Source: Nymphaea colorata
Taxonomy: Eukaryota; Streptophyta; Magnoliopsida; Nymphaeales; Nymphaeaceae
Assembly: GCF_008831285.2 (NCBI RefSeq)
Contig: NC_045141.1
Span: forward strand, 14,556,106-14,620,105
Length of the DNA stretch: 64,000 nt
Reading direction: 5' to 3'
Below, one piece after another: positions 47,501 to 58,652 of the stretch. The notes below the pieces were generated by a model. That model saw only the letters and a list, made by a program, of their open reading frames with translations, searched no databases and had not been told where the DNA came from. A program made the translations under genes and the position numbers. The first letter of the stretch is position 1. Each line of letters starts with the position of its first letter.

Positions 47501-48372
47501 AGGGCGTTTACTCCAAATAGATCCAATCAGTACATCCTATACAATTTGATTGTGCATAACACAGTTCAATCAGCAAATTAGAAATTAGGAGCAAATCGTG
47601 TTGTCTGAACAAAATACAGAATAGAAATATTCAATTGTCTTGAGCAGTGGCCATCGACTGTTTAGTTAGATAGATAGATCTTAGCTTTTTAGATCTCAGT
47701 CCATGGTTCGATATACTCATCAGAACAATCAGAAGGTGGCCAGAAAGCACAATGGAGAAAACACCGAAGGCCAACATTAATTTCTTCACGAGCAAAAAAC
47801 GCCGTGCTGAGGGAAACACGGTACAATTCAACAGGATCAACGCAAAGATCAAAAGTAACCATCGACTTACCGCCCAATTATGCGTCTTCGAAAGTCGGCG
47901 CGCAAGAGCATGAATACAGTAAGCCACATCCGCCCTCGGCCTCGAAGCAGAGATCGCCGAGAAAATAGCTGCCGACAAAGGACAAGGGGAACATAATCAC
48001 AATGACGTTCACGAAAACAAGAAGCAGGCTTCACTTTAGCACAATCAACGCTCAACTTTGAAAAAGAAAAGCCAGAGAGATGAGAGAAGAAGCTCCTAAC
48101 CCTGAATGTGCTTCTCCTTCGCCGGCCGCTCCACGTGATTCGTCGCCTTAACAATTGCAACGTCCAGATCCTTCAAGATTACCAAAACCGCAACAGATTA
48201 AATCCATAAATCCGCGCGCGCGCACACACACACACACACAGAGTGAGTGAGAGAGAGAGAGAGAGCCTGACACCTTGAAATCGCTGTTGACCTTGGCCAA
48301 GCCGACGGTGGTGGAGTCCTTGAGAGCACCGAGGGCCTTCCTCAGACTCTGCTGCGTCCCGCCCCCCGACAT
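41560..48372 (-). CDS. AP180/CALM-type clathrin assembly protein (At5g35200-like)
   Basis: Endocytic adaptor that binds membrane PI(4,5)P2 through its ANTH domain and recruits clathrin. Fifteen exons in transcription order: 48372-48274, 48170-48101, 47968-47871, 46428-46287, 46202-46102, 45621-45538, 45407-45357, 45125-45060, 44979-44914, 44829-44749, 44618-44541, 43948-43778, 43687-43612, 43534-43428, 41916-41560. All junctions are GT-AG and in phase, giving 548 residues, close to the Arabidopsis homologue. The ANTH domain spans about 30-310. The lipid-binding pattern K-x9-K-x-K-H is intact at K41, K51, K53 and H54. The acidic linker has a clathrin-box-like DLL at 367-369. The tail has a DPF, two NPF motifs (EH-domain ligands) and glutamine runs. 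The start [13 protein letters not shown] is as in the family. Intron 3 (1.4 kb) and intron 14 (1.5 kb) are the longest. Confidence 0.95.
48210..48269. repeat. (CG)n(CA)n(GA)n compound microsatellite in intron 1
   Basis: CGCGCG, then CACACA, then GAGTGA and GAGAGA within the 103-bp first intron of the clathrin adaptor gene. It leaves only a few bases to the donor at 48273. Confidence 0.9.
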
Positions 48373-49570
48373 CCTTCTCTCTCTCCCTGCCTGTCCGGTC
48401 GTCGGTCCCTCCTCCCGAAACCGTCAGGTCGGTCGTCCGACTGGCCGGAAAAGCTCCGGTTCCTGGCCGGAGCACCGCGGGTAGAGTGGTGGCGGAGGTG
48501 GTCCACGGCGCGGCGGCCTTCAGCTTCTGACAGCGCCTACGGCTACCTGCTCCTCCTCCTCCTCCTCGTCTTCCTTTCTAGTGACTGCCCGTCGATTGCG
48601 TCACTGTGTATGAGAGAGATTGGAGCAGTGGGGTTGGCTCGTTAGCTTGCTGGCCCCCACCAATCATTTAAAATTCTACGAGAAATGTCTACTACAGTCC
48701 ACTATTTTACATAAATTCTGTTTAGTACCCAACTTTTGTCAATCTTTCCATACGAAACCAATTTCCTAATCGTTAGATGCACTTCCGTTTCTTACGCTTT
48801 ATATGACAAGAAAGTCTTTTAGTATGCCTTCGATTTTTTATCTCTGGAAATGTTTGCCAAGACAATTAGTTTTTTAGAATGTTAATTGGAATGAAACAAT
48901 TGAATTAGTGTTTTATCATGAGACTGAAACAAATTGATAATTTATGCTTATAACTTTAACAATTTTTAATTTGTCCCAAGAAAAAAATCTCAAAAAAATA
49001 TTTGGTTCTTGTACAAATTTTTAAAATACCATTCAACTTCCCTTTTAAAGAAAATTGTGTCTAAAACCGTGAATTGCTCGACCATCACCTTTTTCAACGG
49101 AGAGATGCATGGATCTTTCCTTTTCTTTTCACATTTTCATTTTTTTATTTTTTCTCTTTACTATTACTTAAAAAAATAAAAATTTCAGTTTGATTCAAGC
49201 CGTCTGGATTGCTACGATTTTGCCATTTTCCAGAAAATCAATTTCTGGAGAATTTTGAGATCCCCTGTCTCCAGATTCAACGGTGCGGTGGGTCCCACGG
49301 ACTTCCTCCAGTCGCGAGGCGACACGTAGCCTCGTGGGAATTGAAACGGAAATGATCTGGCCATGCGTTGTGAATTACTAGCAGGCTAGGGACTTTTTCA
49401 TTACTGACGCGCATGCCCTCTCCGTCGACTCCGGATCCAATTTATTTGATCTAAAAGAGCGGTTTTGGATCTTCCGTCGAGGTCCAAATTGAGACGCCGG
49501 TCAAGCTGGACCGGATGTCGTCTTGAGCCTTGACTTTGTTGACACCATCTGGTTCGATCCGCGTTCTGGG
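48373..49570. other. clathrin adaptor 5' leader/promoter region and flank
   Basis: The first 250 bases are GC-rich and presumably hold the leader and core promoter. A CTCCTCCTC tract lies at 48550-48575. About 49255-49330 is another GC-rich patch (GGTGCGGTGGGTCCCACGG). No gene recognised. Confidence 0.45.
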
Positions 49571-49919
49571 TTGACTTGACTGAACCGAACTTTGATGTTT
49601 ACCGAACCTATCACCAGAGGCGAGTTGAAGGAGGTCAAGAGTTCAATATCAAAAGCATTCGCTTTTGGCGGTAATAGAAACATGAGAGGAGGGCTTGATC
49701 CAACCTACAAGATGCATGACCAATCAAATCTAGAGTTCGGATCTCAACGTTTGGTTAGAGTCATAGAGAAGCTATAAGCAAAAAATCTAGATCTACCAAG
49801 ATAAAAGTAGCTCTGCCTATTAGATTGAAAGCTTCTTGTGCAAATGGAATCGGATGCTGGCAAGACTTCTTTTAAAAAAGCAACCAATTGTCTCAAATTT
49901 TTCTCCACTTGAACAGCTG

Positions 49920-50092
49920 CGAAGTCAGAAATTTCTTGCTAAGGGCACTCTAAGTGTAAATTTCAAAATTGAAATGGCACCCATACTTAAAAAATTAAAA
50001 AAATAATGTGCTTTTTATATATAGATAATGTAAATTTAATGGTATGGTGTGGGCAATTGCCCACTCCAGCCACAACATGGCTCCACCATTTC
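49920..50092. mobile_element. small inverted-repeat element, copy 2
   Basis: Starts GCGAAGTCAGAAATTTCTTG with CTAAGGGCAC and ends GTGTGGGCAATTGCCCACTC then ACATGGCTCCACCAT. The same end words appear at 12403-12565, and inverted at 54843-55025. Confidence 0.5.
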
Positions 50093-50219
50093 TCTAGAAT
50101 ACCAATAAAGTTTTTGAAAAATGTTATGGTTCTTTTTAAGCAGCTAAGAACCCCTTGATCTTTCATGCTTCCTTGAAGTGAGAGCTAATACTTATGCAAA
50201 TTAGTTGATGCAAATTAGT

Positions 50220-50600
50220 TGATTGGAGATGTTAATGGATTGGATTTGAATCGGATAACCCTTTACCACATCGAACTTATCGAAAGTACTAGAATTTACT
50301 ACATATAAATGTGATCTAAATCCGATGTGGTTTTTTCAATGAATCCAGATACACAACATAGCCTGAATGATACTATAGTATGCTAAGATTTGACTTCCAA
50401 CATACCTGATTATTGGATATCAAATACAAATTATTTGAAACTATATTTGTATTTGAATTCAAATATAATCAAGTACTTATTTGAAATCAAATCTGAGTCC
50501 CAACCCTGTCAGATGTCATTTCTTAAATTCAAATCCCATACAAATTTTTAATTGGGTGTTGAATTGTTTTATATTTTCTAATTTTTTGAAACAATTAAGT
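50220..50600. repeat. dispersed GGATTCGGAT-type repeat, copy 5
   Basis: Starts GAGATGTTAATGGATTGG and contains GAATCGGATAACCC and AAATCCGATGTGG words. No coding potential. Confidence 0.5.
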
Positions 50601-50674
50601 TGAATCAACCGATTAAATGTTAAAATCGAAAAAAGACAAATAAAATTCATTTTTTAAATACTTAAAATAAACGT

Positions 50675-51145
50675 GTGGAATGCGAACAAGTTTGACGTTG
50701 AACGGGCGGGGTATAGGCTAAGACAGGATGTAAGTAAGAACAAGGTTCGGGTCGGGGCGATCGCGCGCAGATGGAGATCCACCGACGGCAGGGTCTTTTG
50801 GTCAATAAGCCAGCGGGCCCCACACTCGCCTCTCAAACCAAACTCCCGTTGGTGGCGGGGTCCACGAGCCCACCAATCAAGCCGGTGGTCCCCACTGCTT
50901 AGCTGGCGCACCGACGCTCTCTCGGCATAATGCGTGACAGCTCAGCAAGTCGGCGGGCGCCAGTGGGACGGGGTTGACAAGGAGCCCCTGGGATCCACGG
51001 GGTGTGGGGCCAGGACCCGGATCCATGGTTTGATTCGAAAGTATTGGAGCGTATTCCATTCGGTTCTAACCCGAACCCCATTCAGATCCACCATTATGGC
51101 CGAAAACGAAAGCAAGGGGACGGGTTGGATCATACGTAAATGAAT
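50675..51145. other. GC-rich block of unknown origin
   Basis: Markedly richer in G and C than its surroundings (GGGTCGGGGCGATCGCGCGC, GCCAGCGGGCCCCACAC). Frames are open on both strands, as expected for GC-rich DNA, with no recognisable domain. It could be a CpG-rich promoter of an unseen gene or a low-copy insertion. Confidence 0.4.
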
Positions 51146-51516
51146 CCATGAATCCAATTCGTCAGTGAGCATGCCTTCTGTAAGCTATTTCATATTTTTT
51201 AATTAATAAAATGAAAGACAAGAAGAATTACAAAAAAAAAGGTAAAAAAAATTATGAAATCGATACTAATTGGTCAAATTCAATGTATATGGATTCGATT
51301 TGAATCGCCCTATTTTGCATGGTAGCGATTTGAATCGCATAAAAAAATTTATTGAATGGGCATCAATATGCAATTACATGAAAGCATAAGGTAGAGGACC
51401 AAATCCTAAGAAATTATGAAAGGTGTGGGAAGGGCCCTCTCTTTCTGGTAGATTCAAAGAACAACTATTTTATTGCTCGAGTTTGAAAATAATGTGATCT
51501 TTTACCGAAAGTTTGA

Positions 51517-51522
<6 letters not shown>

Positions 51523-51591
<69 letters not shown>

Positions 51592-51592
51592 G
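51523..51592. repeat. (TA)n(AG)n compound microsatellite
   Basis: TA run to 51560 then AG run with a GG interruption. Confidence 0.93.
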
Positions 51593-53029
51593 ATCAATGC
51601 TAGTTGATTAATAGTTAAAATTTAAAAATTCATTACTAGAAGGACGGTAAACAGTAGGCACTCTATAAACAACAGTCATTGTTTTTTAGCCACAAATTTT
51701 TAAATTTTAACCATTGAGCGGCATATTACCAAGACATATGTAAAATTGAGAATGAAGAATGATTCCTCCATAGTAAAAGTAGAAAGATGACTGAGATTTT
51801 GAGCAAGAAACAACCAAATCTTACCATGAAAACTTTTCCTTGGATTCTCAAGTTGTTGATGATTAAAAATGGATTATGAAGAACAAGATCTTGAGATCCC
51901 AAAAAGGACCATCTGTCTTTTTGTTAACATGCACGATTTATAATGGGGTTGCCCATAATTGACAACTTGACAATAATAGAGGGGGCGGCGGACCAAGAAT
52001 AGAGCCCGCATGGTGCATGACACGAGCCCATCTTAGGACCCACCTCTCCCTTACAGGACCCACATGACTTGTAGCATCAACCAAACTCATTCACCAGCCA
52101 TGCAAGTCCAGCTCCTTTGGTCCACAGACTTTAACAACCATGAATTACTTTTATTTATAAAATCTTAATAATTTTAAATTATTTCTGAAAGTGGGTTTGT
52201 AATATTAATGTAAAGAAATGTTTTCTTTATTAAAAAAATAAATAAAAACTTTGGGATTCAAACGCCGTTCATTGGATTGTAGTGTCCTTGTGAATAAAAC
52301 CCACAATATGATCAATCAGTCAGTAAGTAATTAGATTCTCTAATTAATTAAGCACCTCTTTTATGATCCCATTGTTGGTTTTGAAGATATGGGCAGCTTG
52401 GAGAACAACAAAGCCAAAAGGAGACAAATAAGAGGAGAATATCACTTAAAATTGCTAACTGGAAAGTCAATTCCAATAGATAGATCTCACTTGAATTGTA
52501 GCAATAATATTGTAAACAAAGTTTCTAAAAAGGTGTCTTGCTTTCAGTAGAATCACAAAAGCAGACTCAGGTTTTAACTCTTTTCATTTGAGCACTCATT
52601 CTCTCTGTGTGATAATATACATGTGGCTAAATAAAATATAATTCAGATTAACATGAGTACGTTTCTTATTAATCCTTCTACAGATAAGCATGATGTGGAG
52701 AAACATTTATGAAATCTCCCAATCAGAGAATGAAAGAGGATCCTCTAATGGGGTCAATAATCATCAGTGTTATTAAATTCCGCTTGAATTGGCCTATTTT
52801 AATTGGACAGGTGGAAAACCATTTATGGCCTCATAAAGAGCTCCACTTTCAATTTTTAGATTTTTTTATAAATATTTTAAGGTTAAATTTCTTATTGTTA
52901 TCATCTTTTTTAGATGTTTTTGACTTATTTTAGCTCGCCTAAGGAGTGTTGCGTAGCTGGTCGCGCTGGTGGACTGGTGAAGCTCTATCATCAGTGCGAT
53001 TCTTGTAGGTGTTACTCTTCTCTATACAA

Positions 53030-53290
53030 ATATGGTTGGGTACGGGCCCAGGCCGCTGGCGGGTACCCAGCCCAACTCGGGCTCGATAATTTTTTTAATA
53101 CTTATTTTATTAATTTATATATATATATAATATTTTATAGAATTAATTATATTTATATATTATTTTATATTAAAAATATATTTCTTAGTTTAATCGGGCC
53201 GTGCCCGGGCTTGGGTTTTCACGGTCGGTTGGGCCTGAGCCCGAGTTTCGGGTGTCCGGCCAGCCCGAGTCCAGCTCCTTACCAGGCCTG
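53030..53290. repeat. GGGCCCGAGC-rich dispersed repeat
   Basis: Words such as GGTACGGGCCCAGG, CCCAACTCGGGCTCG, CGTGCCCGGGCTTGGG and CCTGAGCCCGAG flank an AT-rich core. The vocabulary is palindromic. A scrap of the same type is at 10955-10990. Confidence 0.5.
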
Positions 53291-53542
53291 GGCCAAGCTC
53301 AGCTTCATAAGGCAGCATGTAAGCCTTGAAAAACAGTCCTCTATGTCTGCACCTTCCAACTTTTGGTGGAAATTACATTCCAAAGGATAGCAACCATAAT
53401 ATGTCCAAGTCCGGCTCCTTACCAGGCCTGGGCCGAGCTCGGCTTCATAAGGCAGCATGTAAGCCTTGAAAAACAGTCCTCCATGTCTGCACCTTCCAAC
53501 TTTTGGTGGAAATTACATTCTAAAGGATAGCAACCATAATAT
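53267..53542 (+). repeat. 140-bp tandem duplication (two units)
   Basis: GCTCCTTACCAGGCCTGGGC starts at 53274 and again at 53414. The units run to the matching GATAGCAACCATAATATGT, with only a few differences between copies (for example CCAAGCTCAGC/CCGAGCTCGGC). Confidence 0.88.
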
Positions 53543-53874
53543 GTAGATTGAAAAATAGAAACGGTCAGATGTGGTTGGATAGCTAAAAAAATTAAAACAA
53601 TTTTTAAAAGTTATTAAAAATAAGAGCATTGACAATAGTTTATAATGATGTGACAGTTTATGGTGCTTTTATAAACAATTTATGGCGATTTAACGGATGG
53701 TTCTAAAATTTTTAGTCCAGCAGCCACCTTATTTCAATTTTCTCAATAACATGTATTTCTATATTTTTGTTTTAAAGAATGGTGCACCCTAAACATTTTG
53801 TTGTTTTGGAAGATCATCTTCCAATTTCTTCCCAAGTCAGATTTGGAGAGGAGAAGACACAAAAAAAAACAACA

Positions 53875-54000
53875 TTTACCATGTTAAATTCTTCATGTGC
53901 ATCAAACAGTGTTAAATTTACCATGTTAAATTCTTCATGTGCATCAAACAGGGTTAAATTTACCACGGTAATTCTTTTCGCCCATCAAACAGGGCATCAG
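53875..54000 (+). repeat. 42-bp tandem repeat, three units
   Basis: TTTACCATGTTAAATTCTTC starts at 53875 and 53917, and a diverged TTTACCACGGTAATTCTT at 53959. Each unit includes CATCAAACAG. Confidence 0.85.
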
Positions 54001-54316
54001 ATTGGAAGAGGGAGAAATTTCATCCTTTAAATTGTAGCTAAATCCGCTATAATTTAAAACTTTATAAAATGGGGAAGTATCGGAAATTGTAGCTAAATCC
54101 GCTATAACATCAAAGGTTTTAATTTTGTGATGAAAAATGTTACAAGCTTTTCCCCGCCCTTTGCCTTGTGCACTGGAAAAACTCAGAACAAAAGAAAGAT
54201 GGCTCACTTTTGCCTGTAACGTATAATAGTGGACCTCCAAAACTGATGGTTTATTTGAAATGTAGGAGCTATTGATTCCCCATCCTTTTATTTCATTTTC
54301 AAATTAGTGTGTGTGG

Positions 54317-54343
54317 ATATATATATATATATATATATATATA
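54317..54343. repeat. (TA)n microsatellite
   Basis: TA run following a GTGTGTG stretch. Confidence 0.9.
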
Positions 54344-54842
54344 AGTTGAATAATGACTCGTCACTCACTCAGCTCACTCATGAATGTTGTCCGATCTATT
54401 TTGATGGATGAGAGATAGTTGAGTGACAAACAAGGAAAAAATGATGATAGACAATTTCGTTATCTAGTAATAGTTCACACCTTCTTCTCTTTGTTTTCTT
54501 TTTCTCAACGATCAATCACGATAAATTTGGCTAGTAACGCCTGTGTGCCTGCCCTATTGCATCGGTCATCGACTTAAAATCCGTTCAAAAACTGTCCATT
54601 AATTTTGCCTTCTGCTAAAAGGCATAGTTCAGTTCTGAAACTTCATTCAACTTGGAGGATTTAGGTCGACCCACCAAGAGCTTAGTTCTAAAACTACTCA
54701 ATTTTTTAGGCAATTCAACTGGTTAGGTACACCCAAAGCTCATGCATCCCATCTCTCAAAAACAGCTTTAAGATTTGGCAAGAAAACACTTAACTTTATA
54801 TTTATTTCATTTAACCACATGTTTTTTTACATCACATGTAAA

Positions 54843-55025
54843 GCAGGTGTGGGCAATATGTGGTCATTTGCCCACACGGGTTCACGAAAAGTACTTATTT
54901 TTATATTGACACCTGAGGGCAATTTTTTTTTTTGTTCATTTACATACTGCTGCTCTTTAAAATATTAAAATTTTATAAATAGTGCCCCTTAGCCAGAAAA
55001 TTTTCTGCTTCGCCGCCCCTTATGT
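54843..55025. mobile_element. small inverted-repeat element, copy 3 (inverted)
   Basis: Read on the minus strand it starts GGCGGCGAAGCAGAAAATTT with CTGGCTAAGGGGCAC and ends in GGGCAAATGACC, as in copies 1 and 2. A truncated relative lies at about 55920-56010. Confidence 0.5.
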
Positions 55026-55302
55026 AAACTTAATTACGTTCTTGTTATTCCCTTAAAAATGTTGAACATATTTTTAAAATTTTTGAATACCAATTACATA
55101 TCAAAGAAGTTGCCATTGTGGTAACCTGCCATGGCTTCTAGCTGGAGCATTTTATGCGCCTGCAGACCAAGTGAAGTTTGAGGCTGCAAATTTGAAAGCT
55201 CTACCTAAGGAGGTGGGGGAGGCTTCGACCTTCACTCAGGTGGTGGGATTATAGCCTCACGCTCACTTGAAAATCCCGAACAACAACACAATCATGGATG
55301 AT

Positions 55303-55678
55303 TACCACTGGAGTCTAGGGATGGAATCAGGCCAACTTCGGGTCGAACTCGGATGTTGACGCTTGCTAAAACACCGGGGTATTAGCATGCAATCAGGTTT
55401 TGATATCTATAAAAATCTATTATAACATGAAACTGGATTTTCATATCCTCAAAAATGAAGTAAAAATCACATTAAAACAAAAACAACTAATACCACTGGA
55501 GTCTAGGGATGGAATCAGGCCAACTTCGGGTCGAACTCGGATGTTGACACTTGCTAAAACACCGGGGTATTAGCATGCAATCAGGTTTTGATATCTATAA
55601 AAATCTATTATAACATGAAACTGGATTTTCATATCCTCAAAAATGAAGTAAAAATCACATTAAAACGAAAACAACTAA
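55303..55678 (+). repeat. 188-bp perfect-register tandem duplication
   Basis: TACCACTGGAGTCTAGGGAT starts at 55303 and 55491. The two 188-bp units differ at only two positions that I see (GACGCTTG/GACACTTG and AACAAAAAC/AACGAAAAC), so the duplication is recent. Confidence 0.92.
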
Positions 55679-56254
55679 TCCAATTCTTGATTTGAGTAGA
55701 TGTGGGATAACAGCTGACTGAATCCATGAGGCACTAGACTTGTAGGATTGCTTCTCATATAGTGGCAGTCTCAGTGGAAACATTGTGAGAACCATGGACC
55801 ATAGGAGCATAGAAAAAGACCCCACAGACTACTCCCTTTCACTATCATGCACAACAAAGTCCAAAATCTCATTTTTAATGTGTTTAGTTGATGGAAGTCT
55901 GTCTGGAAATTTAAAATTTTTAAAGAACTGCAGTATGTAAACGAGAAAGATATCTTGAAATATTAATATATAAAATAAGCACTTTTTATTGGTCTGTATG
56001 GACAATTTCCCATGAAGAACCCCTAGTGGTTTGTTTAGTGAATGTCTTCAACAAAAGGTTGTAGCATCCCAACTATGCATACTAACGGCTGGCAAAGACG
56101 ACTTGAAAGCATCTCAATTGGAAAAAGTTTATTCGGGAGACATCTATGCATAGATGGAACATATCAAAAATTTCAGCATGTTGGTCTTGCATTTGACCAA
56201 TGGAATCCAAAGCCAGGATCTCCAACTGAAACTCATGTTTTTTTTTCTGGAACT

Positions 56255-56690
56255 ACGGATGTCAATATATCCGATTTGAATTGGATATCCAACTGAACTA
56301 ATCCAAAAAAATCAGATATGGAAAAAAAAAATAATATCCAATTAAGAAATCAGATCGGATTCAGATTTAATACATGTCATCTGATCGGATTCAGATTCGG
56401 ATTCGGATATACATAAACATCTGATCGGATTTGGGTACAGATTCGAATCAGATTCATTTTTAGACAAATATCATGTATCTAATGCTATTAACTTTTGCAA
56501 ATTGGCAAAATCTGGTTGAAAATTCGGATTCGATATAAATATAAAAATTAAATTCTGACCGGATTCGGATTGTAAAATCGGATTTCAGATACGATTTTTT
56601 TTATATGAATTCGAATCTGAATATGTAAATATATAAAAAAAGATATAATTAAAGATATATCTGATCCGAATTCGATTCCTTGAAAATCCA
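56255..56690. repeat. dispersed GGATTCGGAT-type repeat, copy 6
   Basis: Starts CGGATGTCAATATATCCG and TTGGATATCCAACTG, followed by the best-preserved run of GATCGGATTCAGATTCGGAT words. Confidence 0.58.
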
Positions 56691-56884
56691 ATCTGGAACC
56701 CAATGGAACAAGCATCACCAAGAAACGGAAACAACATGGAATCATGATTTTTGATGTCAGGAATGAATTTATAAGCAGAAACAGTTCTGACATACTATTT
56801 AAAGATCGTTCTAAAACCTTCTAACGTGTGTGCATTATTTATTGTGGATTTTAGAACAAATATATAGTAGGATACATACCACAC

Positions 56885-57250
56885 TACGGGGAAGGGCGTA
56901 CACAAGATTTTGAACCAAGCTGAGCCCGTTCGATCTCGGTATGAGTCTTAGAACGCCTGGCTTGAGCTTGGATCGAGGCCAAGTTCGACAAAAGAAGTCG
57001 AAACATCTCTCACTGGCATTTGAAAGTAAAACCAACTACTGCATAAATAGTTTTTTGTGTTGTGATATTAAGGCACATTTGTATATGCTCATTTAATCAA
57101 CCTAAAGGAGCTTTGCGAAACCAAGCTTTCGAGCTAAATTGTTTAGTTAGACCCTTGACTCAAACCCAACTTGTTCAATAAATTAACGAGCTCAAGTTGA
57201 GCTCAGCACAAGTCAAGAAGGAAGTGACTTAACTCGTTGAGCAGCTTACC
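56885..57250. mobile_element. TCGAG/TTGAGC-type hAT-like element, decayed copy
   Basis: Begins AAGGGCGTACACAAGATTTT with AGCTGAGCCCGTTCG, continues with GGCTTGAGCTTGG and ends in GAGCTCAAGTTGAGCTCAGC. Termini are not clear. Confidence 0.42.
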
Positions 57251-58250
57251 TTACGTAGAGCTTTAGACCTTTTTCACCTTTGGAAGAGCAATTTTCTCAT
57301 GGGGAGGTCCCACTTTGGGCAACCCATGACTGCCACTAAAAAGAATCTACACATCTTTAACCTTGTCCATCCAAAGGAACTTTCGAAGTTGTGAAATCCT
57401 TGTTAAAAATATATGCATTGTCCATTGAAAATATGGAGAGCGTAAAATTTGTAGAACCTCTGATATAAAACCAGTCCCAAATACAATTAGACTTTCAAAG
57501 TCTATTTACCTTTTTAAGATTCACCAGCTTTGAAGTAGAGAAAATTAAAAGAAAATGAAGAAACACACATAAGAGAGAGAGAGAGAGTACATGCTTTTTA
57601 AGTTGATTCCTAGGTTTTTTATGTGACTTTCAGTACATCATATGCAAAATAAATTTTCAACGCATACAAACTTGCACTTGATATCGTTACAACTCTGCAA
57701 ATACTCCTTTAAAATTTTATAAAAAGCTGGAAGGAAATCCAGTCCTCAACTCTATTGAGAATAGCAGCCAAAAAAGCCTCGAGTTCCCTCCCAACCCTAA
57801 TAGGTATACCCAGCTTGTGCATAAAAAAAGGGTGATGCCCATAAAAGGGAACCTGTGACCATCTAGCAACCATGTCAAGTACTGCAATAAAACACTTGAA
57901 CTACTAGAATATGAGCATAAATCTCATAGCTTCCTAAATAATGATGGACAATAACAGGAAAGTACAAGATCCACAAGCTCCTTTCTCCAAAATAAATTTA
58001 GAAAAACAAGGATTAAAAGGGCATGCCCCAGCAGATGCCAAGAACCAGAGGGAAGAAAAAACTCGTCCATCTCCACACAGGTTCAGCTACACAAGCGAAC
58101 CTGTCATAACAGAAGTGCCTTGACCATACAAAGTATCTTGTCTGACGTGAGAAGTTTATTCCAACTTATGCAAAACATGAGTGAAATCAATGCGAAGTCT
58201 TCAACTCAAAGAGGCTACGTTTATGAGCATATGGAAATTTATTAACAATA

Positions 58251-58652
58251 TTTTATTAATCTAGAGAACAACTCAACACATTTTACAACAATTACCTCCA
58301 TGAAAAAGGGGCAAGAAATGAAAGTTGACAGCTGAATAAAGTTTTTACATTGGATATTGGCTACAAAATTGTAGGGCACGAAGAAATATGCTGTGCCCGA
58401 TCAACAAGGTGGGGCAGTAGCAGGACCTGCATGATATACAATGGGAACATCTCTTGGCATGTAGGGATGGCATTTTAGATATTGGATGACCATCATTTGT
58501 TTATTCAGAGAATGTTATATGTCGAGCTCTGCTATATGAAACTCTATAGTCTGTCCCCGAGGAAAATGGAATTAATAGCTCTACAATTGAAATAATCATG
58601 ATGGCATGGATTTGACGCATAAGCACCATAACTGGAGGGTCTTGACAACATG
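58251..58652 (-). other. probable 3' untranslated region of the NAA35-like gene
   Basis: Non-coding sequence directly after the stop codon. No sharp poly-A signal was fixed, so the limit is approximate. Confidence 0.4.

Larger units (their letters stand above)
49571..52913. other. gene-poor intergenic DNA
   Basis: No supported gene. Contains an inverted-repeat element copy (about 49920-50092), a GGATTCGGAT-type repeat (50220-50600), a GC-rich block (50675-51145) and a TA/AG microsatellite (51523-51592). Confidence 0.5.
52914..58250. other. intergenic region with local tandem duplications
   Basis: No gene supported between here and the 3' untranslated region of the NAA35-like gene. The content is dispersed repeats and three tandem duplications, listed separately. 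Confidence 0.5.

Noticed and set aside
49592-49777. 61-codon frame with ITRGELKEV
   Set aside because: It weakly recalls a retroelement tail motif but has no neighbouring pol domains; not enough to call.
52914-53390. 158-codon frame
   Set aside because: It spans AT-rich and GGGCCC repeat DNA with no protein similarity; chance frame.
53779-54030. Frame encoding a repeated 14-residue peptide
   Set aside because: It follows directly from a 42-bp tandem repeat whose length is a multiple of three; no start context or homology.
57941-58123. 60-codon + strand frame
   Set aside because: Hydrophilic, no homology, and lies in the spacer next to the 3' end of the NAA35-like gene.
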